Assembly (NCBI GenBank): GCA_028284065.1
Contig: JANQSJ010000010.1
Location: 186,001 to 250,000 of the forward strand
Reading direction: 5' to 3'
Origin: Parvularculaceae bacterium
Lineage (GTDB): Bacteria > Pseudomonadota > Alphaproteobacteria > Caulobacterales > Parvularculaceae
Length of the DNA stretch: 64,000 bases
Position numbers and translations under genes: made by a program. How positions within the stretch are numbered: the first letter of the stretch is position 1; every line of letters starts with the position of its first letter. The notes below the pieces were generated by a model. It ran no database searches. It saw nothing but the letters and a program-made list of their open reading frames with translations, and was not told the DNA's origin. Shown here one piece after another: positions 1-9,282 of this stretch.

Positions 1-97
1 AAGGCACGCCGACCTCGCTGGAGAAACGCATCACCGACTTATAGGTCTGACGGTTCGCCTCGGCGTCTGCGCTGCGATCGCCCGTCTCTTCCGCCAT
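1..97 (-). CDS. aa3-type cytochrome c oxidase subunit IV-like protein (partial, N-terminal part)
   Basis: Only the first 32 codons are present; the gene runs off the left edge. It starts MAEETGDRS and continues through a short hydrophilic stretch (EANRQTYKSVMRF) into what should be a single membrane helix. This layout, an acidic head of about 20 residues followed by a xxTYxxFxxF-like turn into a transmembrane segment, resembles the small bacterial aa3-oxidase subunit IV family, which stabilises the haem-copper oxidase. The family call rests on a fragment and on no neighbours, so it is tentative. The ATG at 97 is the only start seen. Confidence 0.45.
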   Translation of the reverse strand, partial: MAEETGDRSADAEANRQTYKSVMRFSSEVGVP

Positions 98-186
98 GTC
101 GTCCTCTCATGCTGGTTCGCGACGCGCGCTGATTGGCGCGTTTTTGGCTGAAATCACAACCGCCGGCAAGGGCCCTCAGCAAGGCC

Positions 187-1191
187 TTAGAATCCGACGC
201 GCACCGGCCAGCAGGCTAGGAGCGTCCTGAGCATGGTGATGAAGCCGGTTGGGGATTCCATCATCAGATGGTGGTGGGCGCCCGGCATAACGATGAAGGG
301 CGCGCGGCCCTTCAGGGCCTCCTGCTGAGCCTCGAAGCCCTCCCCTTGCGCGAACGCCGACTTCTCGCCGTAGAGGAAGGCAAGTGGGCAGCGCGCAGCG
401 AGGAAAAGGTCCCTCTCGAAGTGGATGTCGAAATTGGTGCCGTGGCGCGGATCAAACTTCCAAGTCCAGCCTTTTTGCCCTGATCTTGGCTCATCCGTTA
501 GTCCCGCCCGAGCAATATAGTCGACGAGGTAGAGCTCCTCGCATGGCTGGTTCGGCAGAAACCGGAACCGCTCAATTGGCTCCTCGATCGTCGCGTAGAC
601 ACGGCTTTCCCTTGTCTGCTCGTTCTCCCGGTCGTCTGCGGACCTGGACCGCGCGATTGTATAACCCTCGTCAGGGTCGGGCTTGGAGATCGGGCTGTCG
701 ATCACCACCGCCCCGCCGAGCCGTTCGCCGCTTCGCTCCACCGCCGCCAGCGTCATCCAGCCGCCGAAGCTATGGCCGACGAGGATCGGCCGCCCGCCGG
801 CATTTAGCCCAGCCGCCTCGACGACCGCGAAAATCTCGTCGATCGCGCAATCGAGGTCATATTTGTCGCGCCAATCGCTGTCGCCCATGCCCGACATGTC
901 GAACGCCGCCACGCGATAGCTTTCGGAAAAGAACGGCGCGAATGGCCGCCACCAATTTCGGTGCGCGCGGCCCCCGTGGATGAAGAGGAGGCCAGGCGCG
1001 CCCCTTTGGCCCCAGGCCGAATACCGGATCGCCGCGCCGGCGACATCCACATGGGCTTCTTCCGATGCGCAGCCGATCGCCCACTCGAACCAGTCCGGCG
1101 CCGGCGGCTTGACGCCTTTAAGGCCGGCGAGCGGGCGAATCCTATCGTCCTTGGCAATGTCACGTTTCGCCGCCTCACGTTCATAGCTCAT
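187..1191 (-). CDS. alpha/beta hydrolase
   Basis: This is a 334-residue alpha/beta-hydrolase fold protein. The oxyanion region HGGRAHRNWW is followed by the nucleophile elbow GHSFGG (Ser), and a C-terminal GAHHHLMMESP segment supplies the likely catalytic His. The order and spacing fit the epoxide hydrolase/haloalkane dehalogenase/esterase superfamily, but the sequence does not reveal the substrate. No signal peptide is seen, so it is probably cytoplasmic. The ATG at 1191 is preceded by a strong GAGGAGG ribosome binding site. It is transcribed away from the TacA-like regulator gene and is not obviously in an operon. Confidence 0.85.
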   Translation of the reverse strand: MSYEREAAKRDIAKDDRIRPLAGLKGVKPPAPDWFEWAIGCASEEAHVDVAGAAIRYSAWGQRGAPGLLFIHGGRAHRNWWRPFAPFFSESYRVAAFDMSGMGDSDWRDKYDLDCAIDEIFAVVEAAGLNAGGRPILVGHSFGGWMTLAAVERSGERLGGAVVIDSPISKPDPDEGYTIARSRSADDRENEQTRESRVYATIEEPIERFRFLPNQPCEELYLVDYIARAGLTDEPRSGQKGWTWKFDPRHGTNFDIHFERDLFLAARCPLAFLYGEKSAFAQGEGFEAQQEALKGRAPFIVMPGAHHHLMMESPTGFITMLRTLLACWPVRVGF

Positions 1192-1238
1192 GTCCGCCTC
1201 CTCTCAGCCGTCCAGGGGTGCTCGCCCCCCCCCTCTTT

Positions 1239-1331
1239 CATTCGCAAACGAATGGTTACCGCGACCCACGGCCGGCTAGTCGCCGCTTGCAGACGGCGCC
1301 CCGGAATGAAACGCCTTAAAGCGATCCTTAA
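1239..1331. promoter_or_regulatory. candidate control region between divergent hydrolase and regulator genes
   Basis: The 194-bp divergent gap contains a perfect inverted repeat CATTCG-caaa-CGAATG (1239-1254). It also has two TTAA half-sites at 1316-1319 and 1328-1331, separated by 8 bp and followed by CC. The CtrA consensus of Caulobacterales-type bacteria is TTAA-N7-TTAA, so this pair is one base too wide to count as a good match. I list it because tacA homologues are known CtrA targets. No convincing -35/-10 pair was found. Confidence 0.2.
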
Positions 1332-1385
1332 CCGCGCACGACCTAGGTTGCCATCATCCGCGCAACTCTAGGGGACCCTTCAGCC

Positions 1386-2882
1386 GTGATCGCGCAGTGC
1401 ATTCTCATCGTCGACGACGACCCGACCCAGCGACGCCTCATGCAGGCGGTCTGCGAAAAGGCGGGCTATTCCACCGTCCAAGCCGAATCCGGGGAAACGG
1501 CCCTCACAATCCTGCAGAGCGAGCAAGGCGGCGAGGTCGCGCTCATCATGCTGGACCTGCGCATGCCGGGCCTTGGCGGCATGGAGACGTTAAAGCGCGT
1601 CAAGTCAATGCAGGACGACATGCCCGTCATCGTGCTGACGGCGCAGGGCGGCATCGAAACCGTCGTCGAAGCCATGCAGAACGGCGCGGCGGACTTCTTC
1701 GTCAAGCCGGCCTCACCAGAGCGGATCATCGTTTCGATCAACAACGCCCTGAACATCTCGACGCTTAAGGGCGAGGTCTCGCGCCTCAAGCGAAAGCGCG
1801 AGGGCGCGATGGGCTTCGGCGATCTTGTCGGGTCGAGCCCCGCTCTCAACAATGTCATGCGGCTCGGGCGGCGCGCGGCGGCGTCCACAATTCCGATTCT
1901 CATCACCGGGGAGAGCGGCGTCGGTAAGGAAATGATCGCCCGCGCTATCCAGGGCTCGTCGGAGCGCGCGCGCCGGTCTTTCGTCGCCGTCAATTGCGGT
2001 GCCATTCCGGAAAACCTCGTCGAGAGCATCCTCTTCGGCCACGAAAAAGGCTCTTTCACCGGCGCGACCGCCAAGCATGAAGGCAAATTCCAGGAGGCAA
2101 ACGGCGGGACCATCTTCCTCGACGAAGTCGGCGATCTGCCGCCGGACATGCAGGTAAAGCTTCTCCGTGTGCTGCAGGAAGGCGAGGTTGACCCCATCGG
2201 CGCCAAGCGTCCGATCAAGGTCGATGTGCGCGTCATCTCGGCGACCAATCGCGACCTCGCCGAGGAAGTGAAGCACGGCCGCTTCCGCGAAGACCTTTTC
2301 TACCGCCTCAATGTCTTCCCCGTACATGTGCCGCCCCTGCGCGACCGCATTGAGGATGTGCCGGCGCTCATCGACCACTTCATCCAGCGTTACAACGCCG
2401 AGGAGCGGCGCAATGTCCGCGGCGTGCAGCACGAAGTCATGGAAGTGCTGATGCAGCAGCCCTGGCCGGGCAATGTACGTCAGCTTGAGAATACGATTTT
2501 CCGCGCCGTGGTCCTCGCAGAGGGCGCGTATCTGACGGCGCGCGACTTTCCCTTGCTCGCCGCGGAATTCGACGCCGCGGGAGTCGATTGCGGACCGCCA
2601 TTCGTTGAGGACGACGAACTCGACGCGGACGAAGACGCGCCGCGCGCGCTGCCCCATCCTGCCGAGTTCGACGATGTCGCCGCAACCGGCGGCGAACTCG
2701 ACGCCTTCGATCCCGAAGGACACTTACGGCCGTTGAACGACATCGAACGCGATCTTATCGAACTGGCGATCGAGACCTATAACGGCCAGATGACAGAAGT
2801 CGCGCGGCGGCTCGGCATGGGGCGCTCGACGCTCTATCGAAAGTTGCGCGACCACGACATCCAGGTGAAGCGCGCGAGCTGA
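1386..2882 (+). CDS. sigma-54-dependent response regulator, TacA-like
   Basis: This 498-residue NtrC-family activator has the classic order. The receiver domain spans residues 5-120, with acidic pocket DDD at 10-12, phospho-acceptor Asp57 in MLDLRMPG, and the switch Lys in FFVKPAS. The AAA+ domain (about 145-380) has Walker A GESGVGKE at 175-182 and the sigma-54 contact loop GSFTGA at 222-227, a common variant of GAFTGA. A Fis-type helix-turn-helix lies at the C-terminus (GQMTEVARRLGMGRSTLYRKL). Overall it most resembles TacA, which controls stalk and cell-cycle genes in Caulobacter, but FlbD/NtrX-like roles cannot be excluded. The start is GTG. It stands alone and no histidine kinase is adjacent. 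Confidence 0.88.
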   Translation: MIAQCILIVDDDPTQRRLMQAVCEKAGYSTVQAESGETALTILQSEQGGEVALIMLDLRMPGLGGMETLKRVKSMQDDMPVIVLTAQGGIETVVEAMQNGAADFFVKPASPERIIVSINNALNISTLKGEVSRLKRKREGAMGFGDLVGSSPALNNVMRLGRRAAASTIPILITGESGVGKEMIARAIQGSSERARRSFVAVNCGAIPENLVESILFGHEKGSFTGATAKHEGKFQEANGGTIFLDEVGDLPPDMQVKLLRVLQEGEVDPIGAKRPIKVDVRVISATNRDLAEEVKHGRFREDLFYRLNVFPVHVPPLRDRIEDVPALIDHFIQRYNAEERRNVRGVQHEVMEVLMQQPWPGNVRQLENTIFRAVVLAEGAYLTARDFPLLAAEFDAAGVDCGPPFVEDDELDADEDAPRALPHPAEFDDVAATGGELDAFDPEGHLRPLNDIERDLIELAIETYNGQMTEVARRLGMGRSTLYRKLRDHDIQVKRAS

Positions 2883-2914
2883 CTTAAAGCGAGTCCGGCA
2901 AACGGCTCTAAGTC
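2881..2914 (+). terminator. possible transcription terminator hairpin after the TacA-like gene
   Basis: Immediately after the stop codon the outer arms GACTTA and TAAGTC pair. Inside them GAG/CTC and CCG/CGG pair around a GCAAA loop, giving an interrupted stem of about 12 bp. There is no clear T-run downstream, so it may be a mRNA 3'-end stabiliser rather than a classical intrinsic terminator. Confidence 0.3.
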
Positions 2915-2997
2915 ATTGATTGCGCGGATTGCGCCCCGAAACCGGTGGAATCGTCAGGTCCTATACGGACCTAACTCGCTGCAACCCGCGCTAGCGA

Positions 2998-3285
2998 TTA
3001 CGCCTCCCCCAGCGCCGACAAGTAAAGCTCCAGTATCGCCTCCTGCTCCTGGCGCTCGACGCGGTCCATTTTCCGGATACGGACAATCTGTCGCATGATT
3101 TTGGCGTCGTACCCCTCGCCTTTTGCTTCGGCGTAGACCTCCTTCATGTCGGCCATGATAGCCTGCTTGTCTTCCTCCAAGCGTTCGATTCGCTCGATGA
3201 AGGAGCGTAGGCGGTCGGCGGCGACGCCGCCGGTCGCGACCGCGCTGGAACTGGTATCTGCAATTGCTGCCGCGCCGTCGGCCAT
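2998..3285 (-). CDS. gapR: GapR-family (DUF2312) nucleoid-associated protein
   Basis: This is a 95-residue protein. After a short variable head (1-20) the whole body is the DUF2312 fold: a long coiled coil ([19 protein letters not shown]) with the basic [20 protein letters not shown] segment, ending in a helical LYLSALGEA tail. GapR of Caulobacter forms a clamp that binds overtwisted, AT-rich DNA ahead of replication and transcription. The ATG at 3285 with an upstream TAGGAG was chosen over longer in-frame extensions, because homologues begin close to this point and the upstream reading has no family similarity. The family is essentially restricted to alphaproteobacteria. Confidence 0.9.
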   Translation of the reverse strand: MADGAAAIADTSSSAVATGGVAADRLRSFIERIERLEEDKQAIMADMKEVYAEAKGEGYDAKIMRQIVRIRKMDRVERQEQEAILELYLSALGEA

Positions 3286-3418
3286 GGGGACGCTCCTATT
3301 TCTGCGCAATGGGTGACGAACGGTCGACACAACACCGCATTGCAAGGAGGGCGCAATAGGGCGGGATGCGGTTGTGGAAATCTCGGCGCGCGCCGGGGAA
3401 AATCGGCCGCGTTGGGGC

Positions 3419-4003
3419 TCAGGTCTCCTGACCGTCGAACTCCCGGCGCAGGCGGCGCGCCTCGGATATCGCCGCCTCATCGTGAGGGTTCGCCGCCAGG
3501 GCGTCCTGCAAATGTCCGTAGGCTGCGCGCTTGTCGCCGTCGGCGATGGCGAGTTCCGCCAGCATACGGTGCGCGAGGAAGTGCCGCGGCTCAAGCTTGA
3601 CCGCATGGCGCAAGTCGTCGGCGGCGCCCTCCTCGTCGCCGATACGGCGGCGGGCGAGGCCGCGCAGAACGAAACCTTCCGCAAAGTTCGGGCTGAGGCC
3701 GATCACATGATCCAGAAGCTCGACCGCGAGAGCGCTGTCCGACGCCTCCGCACTCGCTAGCGCGCGGGCGTAGAGCGCCGCGGTGGAGGCGCTCGGGTGG
3801 GCGGCCCAAATCCGGCGGATTTTCGCGGCGTAGCCGCCGGCATCGGCCGGCTGGCCCTCCCGCAACGCCTCAAACAGCGCATCGAGGCGCGGGTCAAATT
3901 GATCGGCCGCCGCCGGCGCGCCGCCCATCATGGCCGCCGCTGAGGCGAGGCCAAGTCCTATCCGCCTGAGACAAGGCGATAAATTGCGATAAAGACGCGC
4001 CAT
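3419..4003 (-). CDS. secreted/periplasmic tetratricopeptide repeat protein
   Basis: A protein of about 194 residues starts with a basic, hydrophobic signal peptide (MARLYRNL, then [13 protein letters not shown], cleavage near AAA-DQ). About four TPR-like helix pairs follow; the clearest read [32 protein letters not shown] and [25 protein letters not shown] (quoted as fragments of consecutive repeats). It is probably a periplasmic scaffold of unknown partner. I chose the ATG at 4003 because it opens directly on the signal peptide; an in-frame ATG at 4045 adds 14 residues but lacks a ribosome binding site. The nearest gene on this strand is rpmJ, 144 bp upstream. Confidence 0.75.
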   Translation of the reverse strand: MARLYRNLSPCLRRIGLGLASAAAMMGGAPAAADQFDPRLDALFEALREGQPADAGGYAAKIRRIWAAHPSASTAALYARALASAEASDSALAVELLDHVIGLSPNFAEGFVLRGLARRRIGDEEGAADDLRHAVKLEPRHFLAHRMLAELAIADGDKRAAYGHLQDALAANPHDEAAISEARRLRREFDGQET

Positions 4004-4147
4004 CCGCAAAAGCCTACTAAGCCAGCGGCGCGATGCAAGCGGCATGCGAGAATCGCGTCAAGCCGCCGCGCCGGCGCCTGAAACCTAAATGATAGAGGAT
4101 TCGCGTCGCGGCCGGGTTAACCGCCTCAGCAGACCGACGATGCGGGC

Positions 4148-4273
4148 TCAGCCCTGGCGAGCCTTGAAGCGCTTCTGTGTCTTGTTGATCACGTAGACCC
4201 GACCCTTGCGCCGCACGACGCGGCAGTCCTTGTGGCGGTTCTTCAGCGATTTCAGCGAGCTACGGACTTTCAT
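4148..4273 (-). CDS. rpmJ: 50S ribosomal protein L36
   Basis: A 41-residue, highly basic protein begins [17 protein letters not shown] and ends with the hallmark [11 protein letters not shown]. This is the short alphaproteobacterial L36, which has a single Cys (C17) in place of the CCHC zinc site of the classical form, so it should not need zinc. The start at 4273 matches the family exactly; a longer reading of the same frame to 4333 adds an unrelated head. Confidence 0.96.
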   Translation of the reverse strand: MKVRSSLKSLKNRHKDCRVVRRKGRVYVINKTQKRFKARQG

Positions 4274-4329
4274 CGGACTGATCCCGGGCGAATTCGAAGG
4301 CGCGGAGATAGTGCCGCAACCGCGAGATG

Positions 4330-5067
4330 TCAACGCGCAGCGGCGAGCCCCGCGGCGCGGGGCGGGCGCGGCGCATCCGGCAGGAGTTTCGGGCGCGAAA
4401 ACGGGTAAACGCCCTTCCCCCCTAGGAGCCAGGCGGTAAGCGGGCCAAACATGGAGCCAAAGGCAGGATCGAGCACGTTTAGGCCGCCGGCGTAGGCCCC
4501 AAAAGCAGGCAGGACGAGCCGTCGGCCATCGCTTGCGAAACAGCGCCGGCGCATCGAGCCGCCCGAAGCGCGCACCTTCGCGCAGGGGTGCAGGTGCCCG
4601 GCGATCTCACCGTCAGCCGATCCTTCGGTCGGTTCGTGGACAAGCCGTAAGGGGCCGATGCGAGCCTCAAGGCAGACCTCGCCAGCGACGCTCGGCGGCA
4701 GCGGATCATGATTGCCGGCGATCCAGACCCAGTCGGCCCGTCTCAAAAGCTGACGCAAAAGCCGCGCGTCCTCGGGGTCCATGCGCCCTTCGGCCTCCAC
4801 ATCGTGGAAGGCGTCGCCGAGCGAATAGACCGTGCGCGGGCGATGGCGTTCGATAAGCACCGATAGCCGCCGCAGGGTCGTGCGCGTGTCATAAGGCGGC
4901 AATAGCACGCCCCGCCGGGCGTAGGCCGTCCCCTTTTCGAGGTGCAGGTCCGCCGCGAGCAGCGCACGTTCAGCGGGCCAATAGGCCGCGCCCGCCGTCA
5001 GCGCCACGAGCCGTTGGCCCATGACGTCAAACTCTGCGGTTTTTGGCGTCTGCAATTCTACCACCAC
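4330..5067 (-). CDS. pdeM: ligase-associated DNA damage response endonuclease PdeM
   Basis: This is a metallophosphoesterase of about 245 residues. Metal-binding motifs are visible in order: ADLHLEKG near the N-terminus, GDAFHD, GNHD, and the C-terminal HLHPCAKV. The ADLHLEKG and AGNHDPLP combination is typical of PdeM, often encoded near LigD-like DNA repair genes, though no ligase or exonuclease partner is in this window. The ATG at 5022 would cut the first beta strand (the [11 protein letters not shown] region aligns with the start of the fold), so I prefer the GTG at 5067. The N-terminus remains uncertain by about 15 residues. Confidence 0.78.
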   Translation of the reverse strand: MVVELQTPKTAEFDVMGQRLVALTAGAAYWPAERALLAADLHLEKGTAYARRGVLLPPYDTRTTLRRLSVLIERHRPRTVYSLGDAFHDVEAEGRMDPEDARLLRQLLRRADWVWIAGNHDPLPPSVAGEVCLEARIGPLRLVHEPTEGSADGEIAGHLHPCAKVRASGGSMRRRCFASDGRRLVLPAFGAYAGGLNVLDPAFGSMFGPLTAWLLGGKGVYPFSRPKLLPDAPRPPRAAGLAAAR

Positions 5068-5143
5068 CAACGAGCATTCCGGGATTGGCGGCAAAGGGCA
5101 AGACGGCGATTTTCCGCATCGCCGGAAATCGCTTCGAGGCAAG

Positions 5144-6628
5144 CTAACCGTTCGTCCGTACACGCGCGACCGCGTCGCGCCAGCCGGCGAGTTTCTCCTC
5201 GCGGGCGCCCGCATGCATCCGCGGTTCGAAAACCGCCGCGACTCGCCGAACCTCACGGGCGGCATCCAGCGACGGAACGACGCCGGCGCCGACGCCGGCA
5301 AGGAACGCCGCGCCAAGCGCCGTCGTCTCCAGCATCTCAGGACGCTCCACAGGCCGGCCGCAGATGTCGGCCATAAACTGCAACAGCCAGTCGTTCGCGA
5401 CCATCCCGCCATCCACCTTCAGCCTTTCAACGGCGGCGCCGTCAGCGGCCATGGCGTCCAGAAGGTCCGCCGTCTGATACGCGGCCGACTCAAGCGCGGC
5501 GCGGACGATCTCCGCCCGGCCGGCGCCGCGCGTCAGCCCGACGATCGCCCCACGCGCGTCGGCGTCCCAGTGCGGCGCGCCGAGCCCAGCAAATGCCGGG
5601 ACGAAATAGACGCCAGCGGCGTCTTCGAGTCCTGCGGCGATGGCTTCGCTCTCCGCGGCGGTGGAAATGAGCTTCATCTCGTCGCGAAGCCATTGAACCG
5701 CCGCGCCAGCGACGAAAATCGACCCCTCAAGCGCGTAGGAGGTTCGCCCATCAATCCGCCGCGCGATCGTCGACAGCAGCTTATTCGATGACTGAACAAT
5801 CTTCTCTCCGGTGGAGGCGAGCGCGAAGCACCCAGTGCCATAGGTGCTTTTCGCTTCGCCCGCCGCGAAGCAGGCCTGGCCGATGGCCGCGCCCTGCTGG
5901 TCGCCGACCATGCCACGCACCGGGATCGGCCGTCCGAAATGCGCCTCAAGGGTTTCGCCAAATTCGGCGATATTGTCCTTGACCGGCGGAAGGCACGCGG
6001 CCGGCACGTCGAGAAGCCGAAGCAGCTCGTCGTCCCACTCATTCGTCCGTATATTGAAGAGGCTTGTCCGCGCGGCGTTCGTCGCATCCGTTGCGTGCGC
6101 GCCGCCGGTCAGCCGCGCCAAGAGAAATGCGTCGACCGTGCCGAAGACGAGTTTTCCGGCTGTCGCCTTTTCCCGCGCGCCTGGCGCGTTATCGAGGGTC
6201 CAGGCGATCTTCGTTGCGGAGAAATAGGGATCAAGCACGAGCCCTGTCCGCTCGGCTATCGTCGCCTCCGCGCCTTCTGCGCGCAAGCGCGCGCAAATGT
6301 CCGCGGTGCGGCGGTCCTGCCAGACGATGGCGTTCATGACGGGCTTCAGCGTATCGCGCTCCCAGAGGAGCGTCGTCTCGCGCTGATTGGCGATCCCGAT
6401 CGCGACGACGCGGCCGCCGCCCGCTTCGGCGTCCTGCATGGCGGCCCGCGACGTCTCTAGCGTCGTGCGCCATATCTCTTCCGGATCATGCTCGACCCAG
6501 CCGGGCCTCGGATAAATCTGCGGAAATTCCTGCTGCGCCATGGCGACGATACGCGCGGATGCGTCGAAGACGAGCGCGCGCGACGAAGTCGTTCCCTGAT
6601 CGATTGCGAGAATAAGTGGTTCCGCCAT
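5144..6628 (-). CDS. glpK: glycerol kinase
   Basis: This 494-residue FGGY-family kinase phosphorylates glycerol to sn-glycerol 3-phosphate using ATP. It has the N-terminal phosphate loop AIDQGTTSSRA, the substrate-proximal WVEHDPEEIW and NQRETTLLWER segments, and the family signature region YGTGCFAL followed by LEGSIFVAGAAVQWLRD. A C-terminal ATPase segment reads KVDGGMVANDWLLQ. Length is normal. A GGGAGCGAAGG ribosome binding site precedes the ATG. No glpF or glpD lies beside it, and the pdeM gene downstream is probably unrelated in function. Confidence 0.96.
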   Translation of the reverse strand: MAEPLILAIDQGTTSSRALVFDASARIVAMAQQEFPQIYPRPGWVEHDPEEIWRTTLETSRAAMQDAEAGGGRVVAIGIANQRETTLLWERDTLKPVMNAIVWQDRRTADICARLRAEGAEATIAERTGLVLDPYFSATKIAWTLDNAPGAREKATAGKLVFGTVDAFLLARLTGGAHATDATNAARTSLFNIRTNEWDDELLRLLDVPAACLPPVKDNIAEFGETLEAHFGRPIPVRGMVGDQQGAAIGQACFAAGEAKSTYGTGCFALASTGEKIVQSSNKLLSTIARRIDGRTSYALEGSIFVAGAAVQWLRDEMKLISTAAESEAIAAGLEDAAGVYFVPAFAGLGAPHWDADARGAIVGLTRGAGRAEIVRAALESAAYQTADLLDAMAADGAAVERLKVDGGMVANDWLLQFMADICGRPVERPEMLETTALGAAFLAGVGAGVVPSLDAAREVRRVAAVFEPRMHAGAREEKLAGWRDAVARVRTNG

Positions 6629-6686
6629 GACCTTCGCTCCCTTGTCCGCGTCAGGACTCAGAAGGAGGCCGAAGCCGCGCCGCTTT

Positions 6687-8228
6687 TCAAGTCAAACGCG
6701 CAGAACGCATGCGCAAGCCGGCGCGCACAAGCGCCGCCTCGACCCCTTCCGGCGCGCCGGACGCCCGCCACGCCGCGAAGACCGCCGCGGCGTAGAAAAT
6801 AACACCAGCCAGCATATCCGTCAGCAAACGGACAGGCGCCGACGCCGACTCAATCTCAGGGAGGTTCGGACGGACCATCAGGAAATATACCGTGATTGCG
6901 GCGACCCCTACGGTTGGGCGAAACAGCCGCACAAGCAACGCGGAGGGGCTCTCGCGCGTTAATTGCGCATAGAGCCAGGCGTTCATCGCCGCGTGTAGTA
7001 CGCCGGAAATGGCGAGCGACCAAACGGCGCCCTGAAAACCGTAGGCGATCGTCGCCCAGATAAAGATGGGAAACCGGAGACAAGCGTAGATGAGCTCCCG
7101 CACACAGGCGAGCCGCGTCGCGCCCCGCGCGACGGCGTACTCCGTCACCAGATGAAAGACCGCCGTCAGGCCGACCGTCGGCGCATAGACCTGCACCACG
7201 AACACCGCGTCATCCCATTGGCCGCCGAGGAGAACGGCTACGAGGTCCGTCGCCACGAATGCGCACCCCACGGAAGCAGGCAAGGCGATCGCCGATAGCG
7301 CCTCTACCCCTTGCAATAACGCCGCCTTCATCTTCTCCGGCGCCTCCTTCAGCGAAGAAAGGCCCGGATAAAGCGCCCGCGCCACCGGCTCGGCGATGTC
7401 CGACCCCGGAAGATAAGCGATTGTGGCGCCGATGGAATAAACGCCCGTAAGGCTCGGCCCCAGAAGCCGACCAAGTATGAGGGGACTGACCTTGTTGTTC
7501 ACCGCGACGACAATCCCGAGCCCGGTTAGCCAGCCGGTGAAGCCGATGAGGTCGCGAAACGCGGCGAATCCTAATCGCGGCGCATAGGGCCTCAGCGCAT
7601 AGGTGAGCGCCGTTTTCACAACCGCGCCGATCAGAATGCTGAGAATAATCGCCCAATAGCTCTGATAAACAACGGCGATGGAAATCGAGATGGCGGCCAT
7701 GACGATTTTTTCGGCCGTCATCACCAGCATTTCGCGGCGAAAGTCGATCGCGCGCTGGAATTCGTGAAATCGCGGGTTTTCCAGCCCCAGCACGAACGCC
7801 GTCGCCGCCATGACGGCGAAAATCGGCGCCATGCGAGCGTCATCGAAGAACGCGGGCGCGACCGCGCCGCTCGCGATCAGGATCGCGGCAATCAGAAGTC
7901 CGCGCAGGACGGAAAGAGAGAACAACGTGTCGTATTCCCGCCGACCCGCCTTGTCATAGCGCACAACCGCCTGCGCGACGCCGATATCGGAGAAATTCTG
8001 CAGGAGCTGCATCAGCGTCACGCCGATCGCGACGACGCCGAAATCATCCGGCGCGAGAATGCGCGCGACGATGAGCGTATTGGCGAGCCCGATGACGCGT
8101 AGACCGAAATAGCCGCCGGCGATCCAGGCCGCGCCGCGCGCTACGCGCCCCCCGACGCCGCCTTCACCGTCCGCCTCGTGCGCGCCGCCCTGATCGGGCG
8201 CGGAAGGGGATGAGGCGAGATCGCTCAC
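6687..8228 (-). CDS. MOP-superfamily flippase (Wzx/oligosaccharide flippase-like)
   Basis: A 513-residue polytopic membrane protein has about 12-14 hydrophobic segments after a polar, glycine-rich head of about 25 residues. The N-terminal helix GAAWIAGGYFGLRVIGLANTLIVARIL and the following DFGVVAIG turn are typical of polysaccharide flippases of the MOP superfamily (quoted segments are consecutive parts of helix 1-2). It would move a lipid-linked glycan or another amphiphile across the inner membrane. It is downstream of, and in the same direction as, the two hydrolases and the PKS/NRPS operon (37 bp from the hydrolase stop), so it may export that locus's product. The start codon is GTG. Confidence 0.8.
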   Translation of the reverse strand: MSDLASSPSAPDQGGAHEADGEGGVGGRVARGAAWIAGGYFGLRVIGLANTLIVARILAPDDFGVVAIGVTLMQLLQNFSDIGVAQAVVRYDKAGRREYDTLFSLSVLRGLLIAAILIASGAVAPAFFDDARMAPIFAVMAATAFVLGLENPRFHEFQRAIDFRREMLVMTAEKIVMAAISISIAVVYQSYWAIILSILIGAVVKTALTYALRPYAPRLGFAAFRDLIGFTGWLTGLGIVVAVNNKVSPLILGRLLGPSLTGVYSIGATIAYLPGSDIAEPVARALYPGLSSLKEAPEKMKAALLQGVEALSAIALPASVGCAFVATDLVAVLLGGQWDDAVFVVQVYAPTVGLTAVFHLVTEYAVARGATRLACVRELIYACLRFPIFIWATIAYGFQGAVWSLAISGVLHAAMNAWLYAQLTRESPSALLVRLFRPTVGVAAITVYFLMVRPNLPEIESASAPVRLLTDMLAGVIFYAAAVFAAWRASGAPEGVEAALVRAGLRMRSARLT

Positions 8229-8265
8229 GCAAGGACAGCGGACCTGCGGCCGGTCTTGTATGTCG

Positions 8266-9282
8266 TCATGATCCCGGCCTCACGCCAGCGCGACGCAGGC
8301 CCTCGATCGCGACGCCTTTGGCCGTATTTGGCGCTGCGTTGGACGCTGGCGCTTCGCCTTCGTTCGCGGCGCGCGCGCCCATTTCCGGCGCGGCGACGCC
8401 TTCAGGCCAGCATGCATCGTACCAGGAGGAAATGCGCGAAAAAAGGCGCTGTTGCGCGGCCAGGCGCACATAGGTGTGATCGGCGCGCCGGTCGACGTCG
8501 ACGTCGAGATTGCCGGCGAAGTCGAAAGCGCCGAAGGCGTCGCGAAAATGGCTAGGATCCGTGAGAAACTCCTCCACATAGGTCGTGTAGCGTATGAGGA
8601 TCTTGACGTCCCGAGTCGTCAGCGCCTGAAGGTCGCGGCCGAAGTCGGCTAGCGGCGGATAGACCCGGCCATTGTCCGCCTCTGGCGCAGCGTCCGTCGC
8701 CTCCGTCGATTCTGACTGGACCGCGGCGACGCCTGCGCTTGAGTCTTGCCCGCCGCCGAGCGTGCGCCCGATCGCGCGCTTCCAGCGGCCAAGGTCCGTC
8801 GCCTTTTCCATTGCGCGGGCGACCTTCGCCCGCGGCGTTCCGTACGCGTACGGGTCAAGGAGCGTCAGACCGACGAAGCGCGGGTCGGCGAGCGCGGCGC
8901 GGTAGGCGTTATCCGCGCCTGAGCACATGCCGATGGCGATGAAACCGGCGCGCGCGCCATCGGCTTCCAGGACGTCAGCCGCAGCGACGATATCCTCCAG
9001 GGCTTGCGTTTCATAGTGAGCGCCAGCCGGCGCAGGCGCGCTGTCGCCAAGGCCGGAGATATCAAACCGCAAGGACGCAACGCCCTTCGCCGCCAGCGCG
9101 CGGGCGAGCTTCACATTTAGGCGGTGCGGACCGATCCGGTGCACGATGCCGGCGTTGAAGAGAAGCGCCGCCGGCCGCCGATAGACTACATCATTATCCC
9201 CGGGCCGATTGAGGACGCCCACAAGTCGGTCGCCCGTGGCGTCGCCTTCTTCTCCTCCGCCGAATTCAACTACGCGTTCCAT
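8266..9282 (-). CDS. alpha/beta hydrolase-fold protein with Cys at the nucleophile elbow
   Basis: A 338-residue alpha/beta-hydrolase-fold protein carries RRPAALLFNAG, RFDISGLGDS and the elbow GMCSGADN. The normal Ser position of GxSxG is taken by Cys (G-M-C-S-G). Related proteins occur in exosortase/exopolysaccharide and PKS/NRPS loci and are annotated as exosortase-associated hydrolase 1-like or serine aminopeptidase-like. Its stop codon shares one base with the start of nothing upstream; instead its own ATG overlaps the preceding gene's stop (TGATG), so the two hydrolases are translationally coupled. A role in release or acyl transfer for the neighbouring assembly line is inference. Confidence 0.75.
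   Translation of the reverse strand: MERVVEFGGGEEGDATGDRLVGVLNRPGDNDVVYRRPAALLFNAGIVHRIGPHRLNVKLARALAAKGVASLRFDISGLGDSAPAPAGAHYETQALEDIVAAADVLEADGARAGFIAIGMCSGADNAYRAALADPRFVGLTLLDPYAYGTPRAKVARAMEKATDLGRWKRAIGRTLGGGQDSSAGVAAVQSESTEATDAAPEADNGRVYPPLADFGRDLQALTTRDVKILIRYTTYVEEFLTDPSHFRDAFGAFDFAGNLDVDVDRRADHTYVRLAAQQRLFSRISSWYDACWPEGVAAPEMGARAANEGEAPASNAAPNTAKGVAIEGLRRAGVRPGS

Noticed and set aside
1386..2882. TacA-like regulator as the hydrogenase activator HoxA
   Set aside because: It lies over 45 kb from the hup genes, there is no partner sensor kinase, and its sequence is closer to TacA than HoxA.
5068..5412. Upstream extension of pdeM overlapping glpK
   Set aside because: Arginine-rich and out of frame with glpK; the metallophosphoesterase fold begins near 5067.
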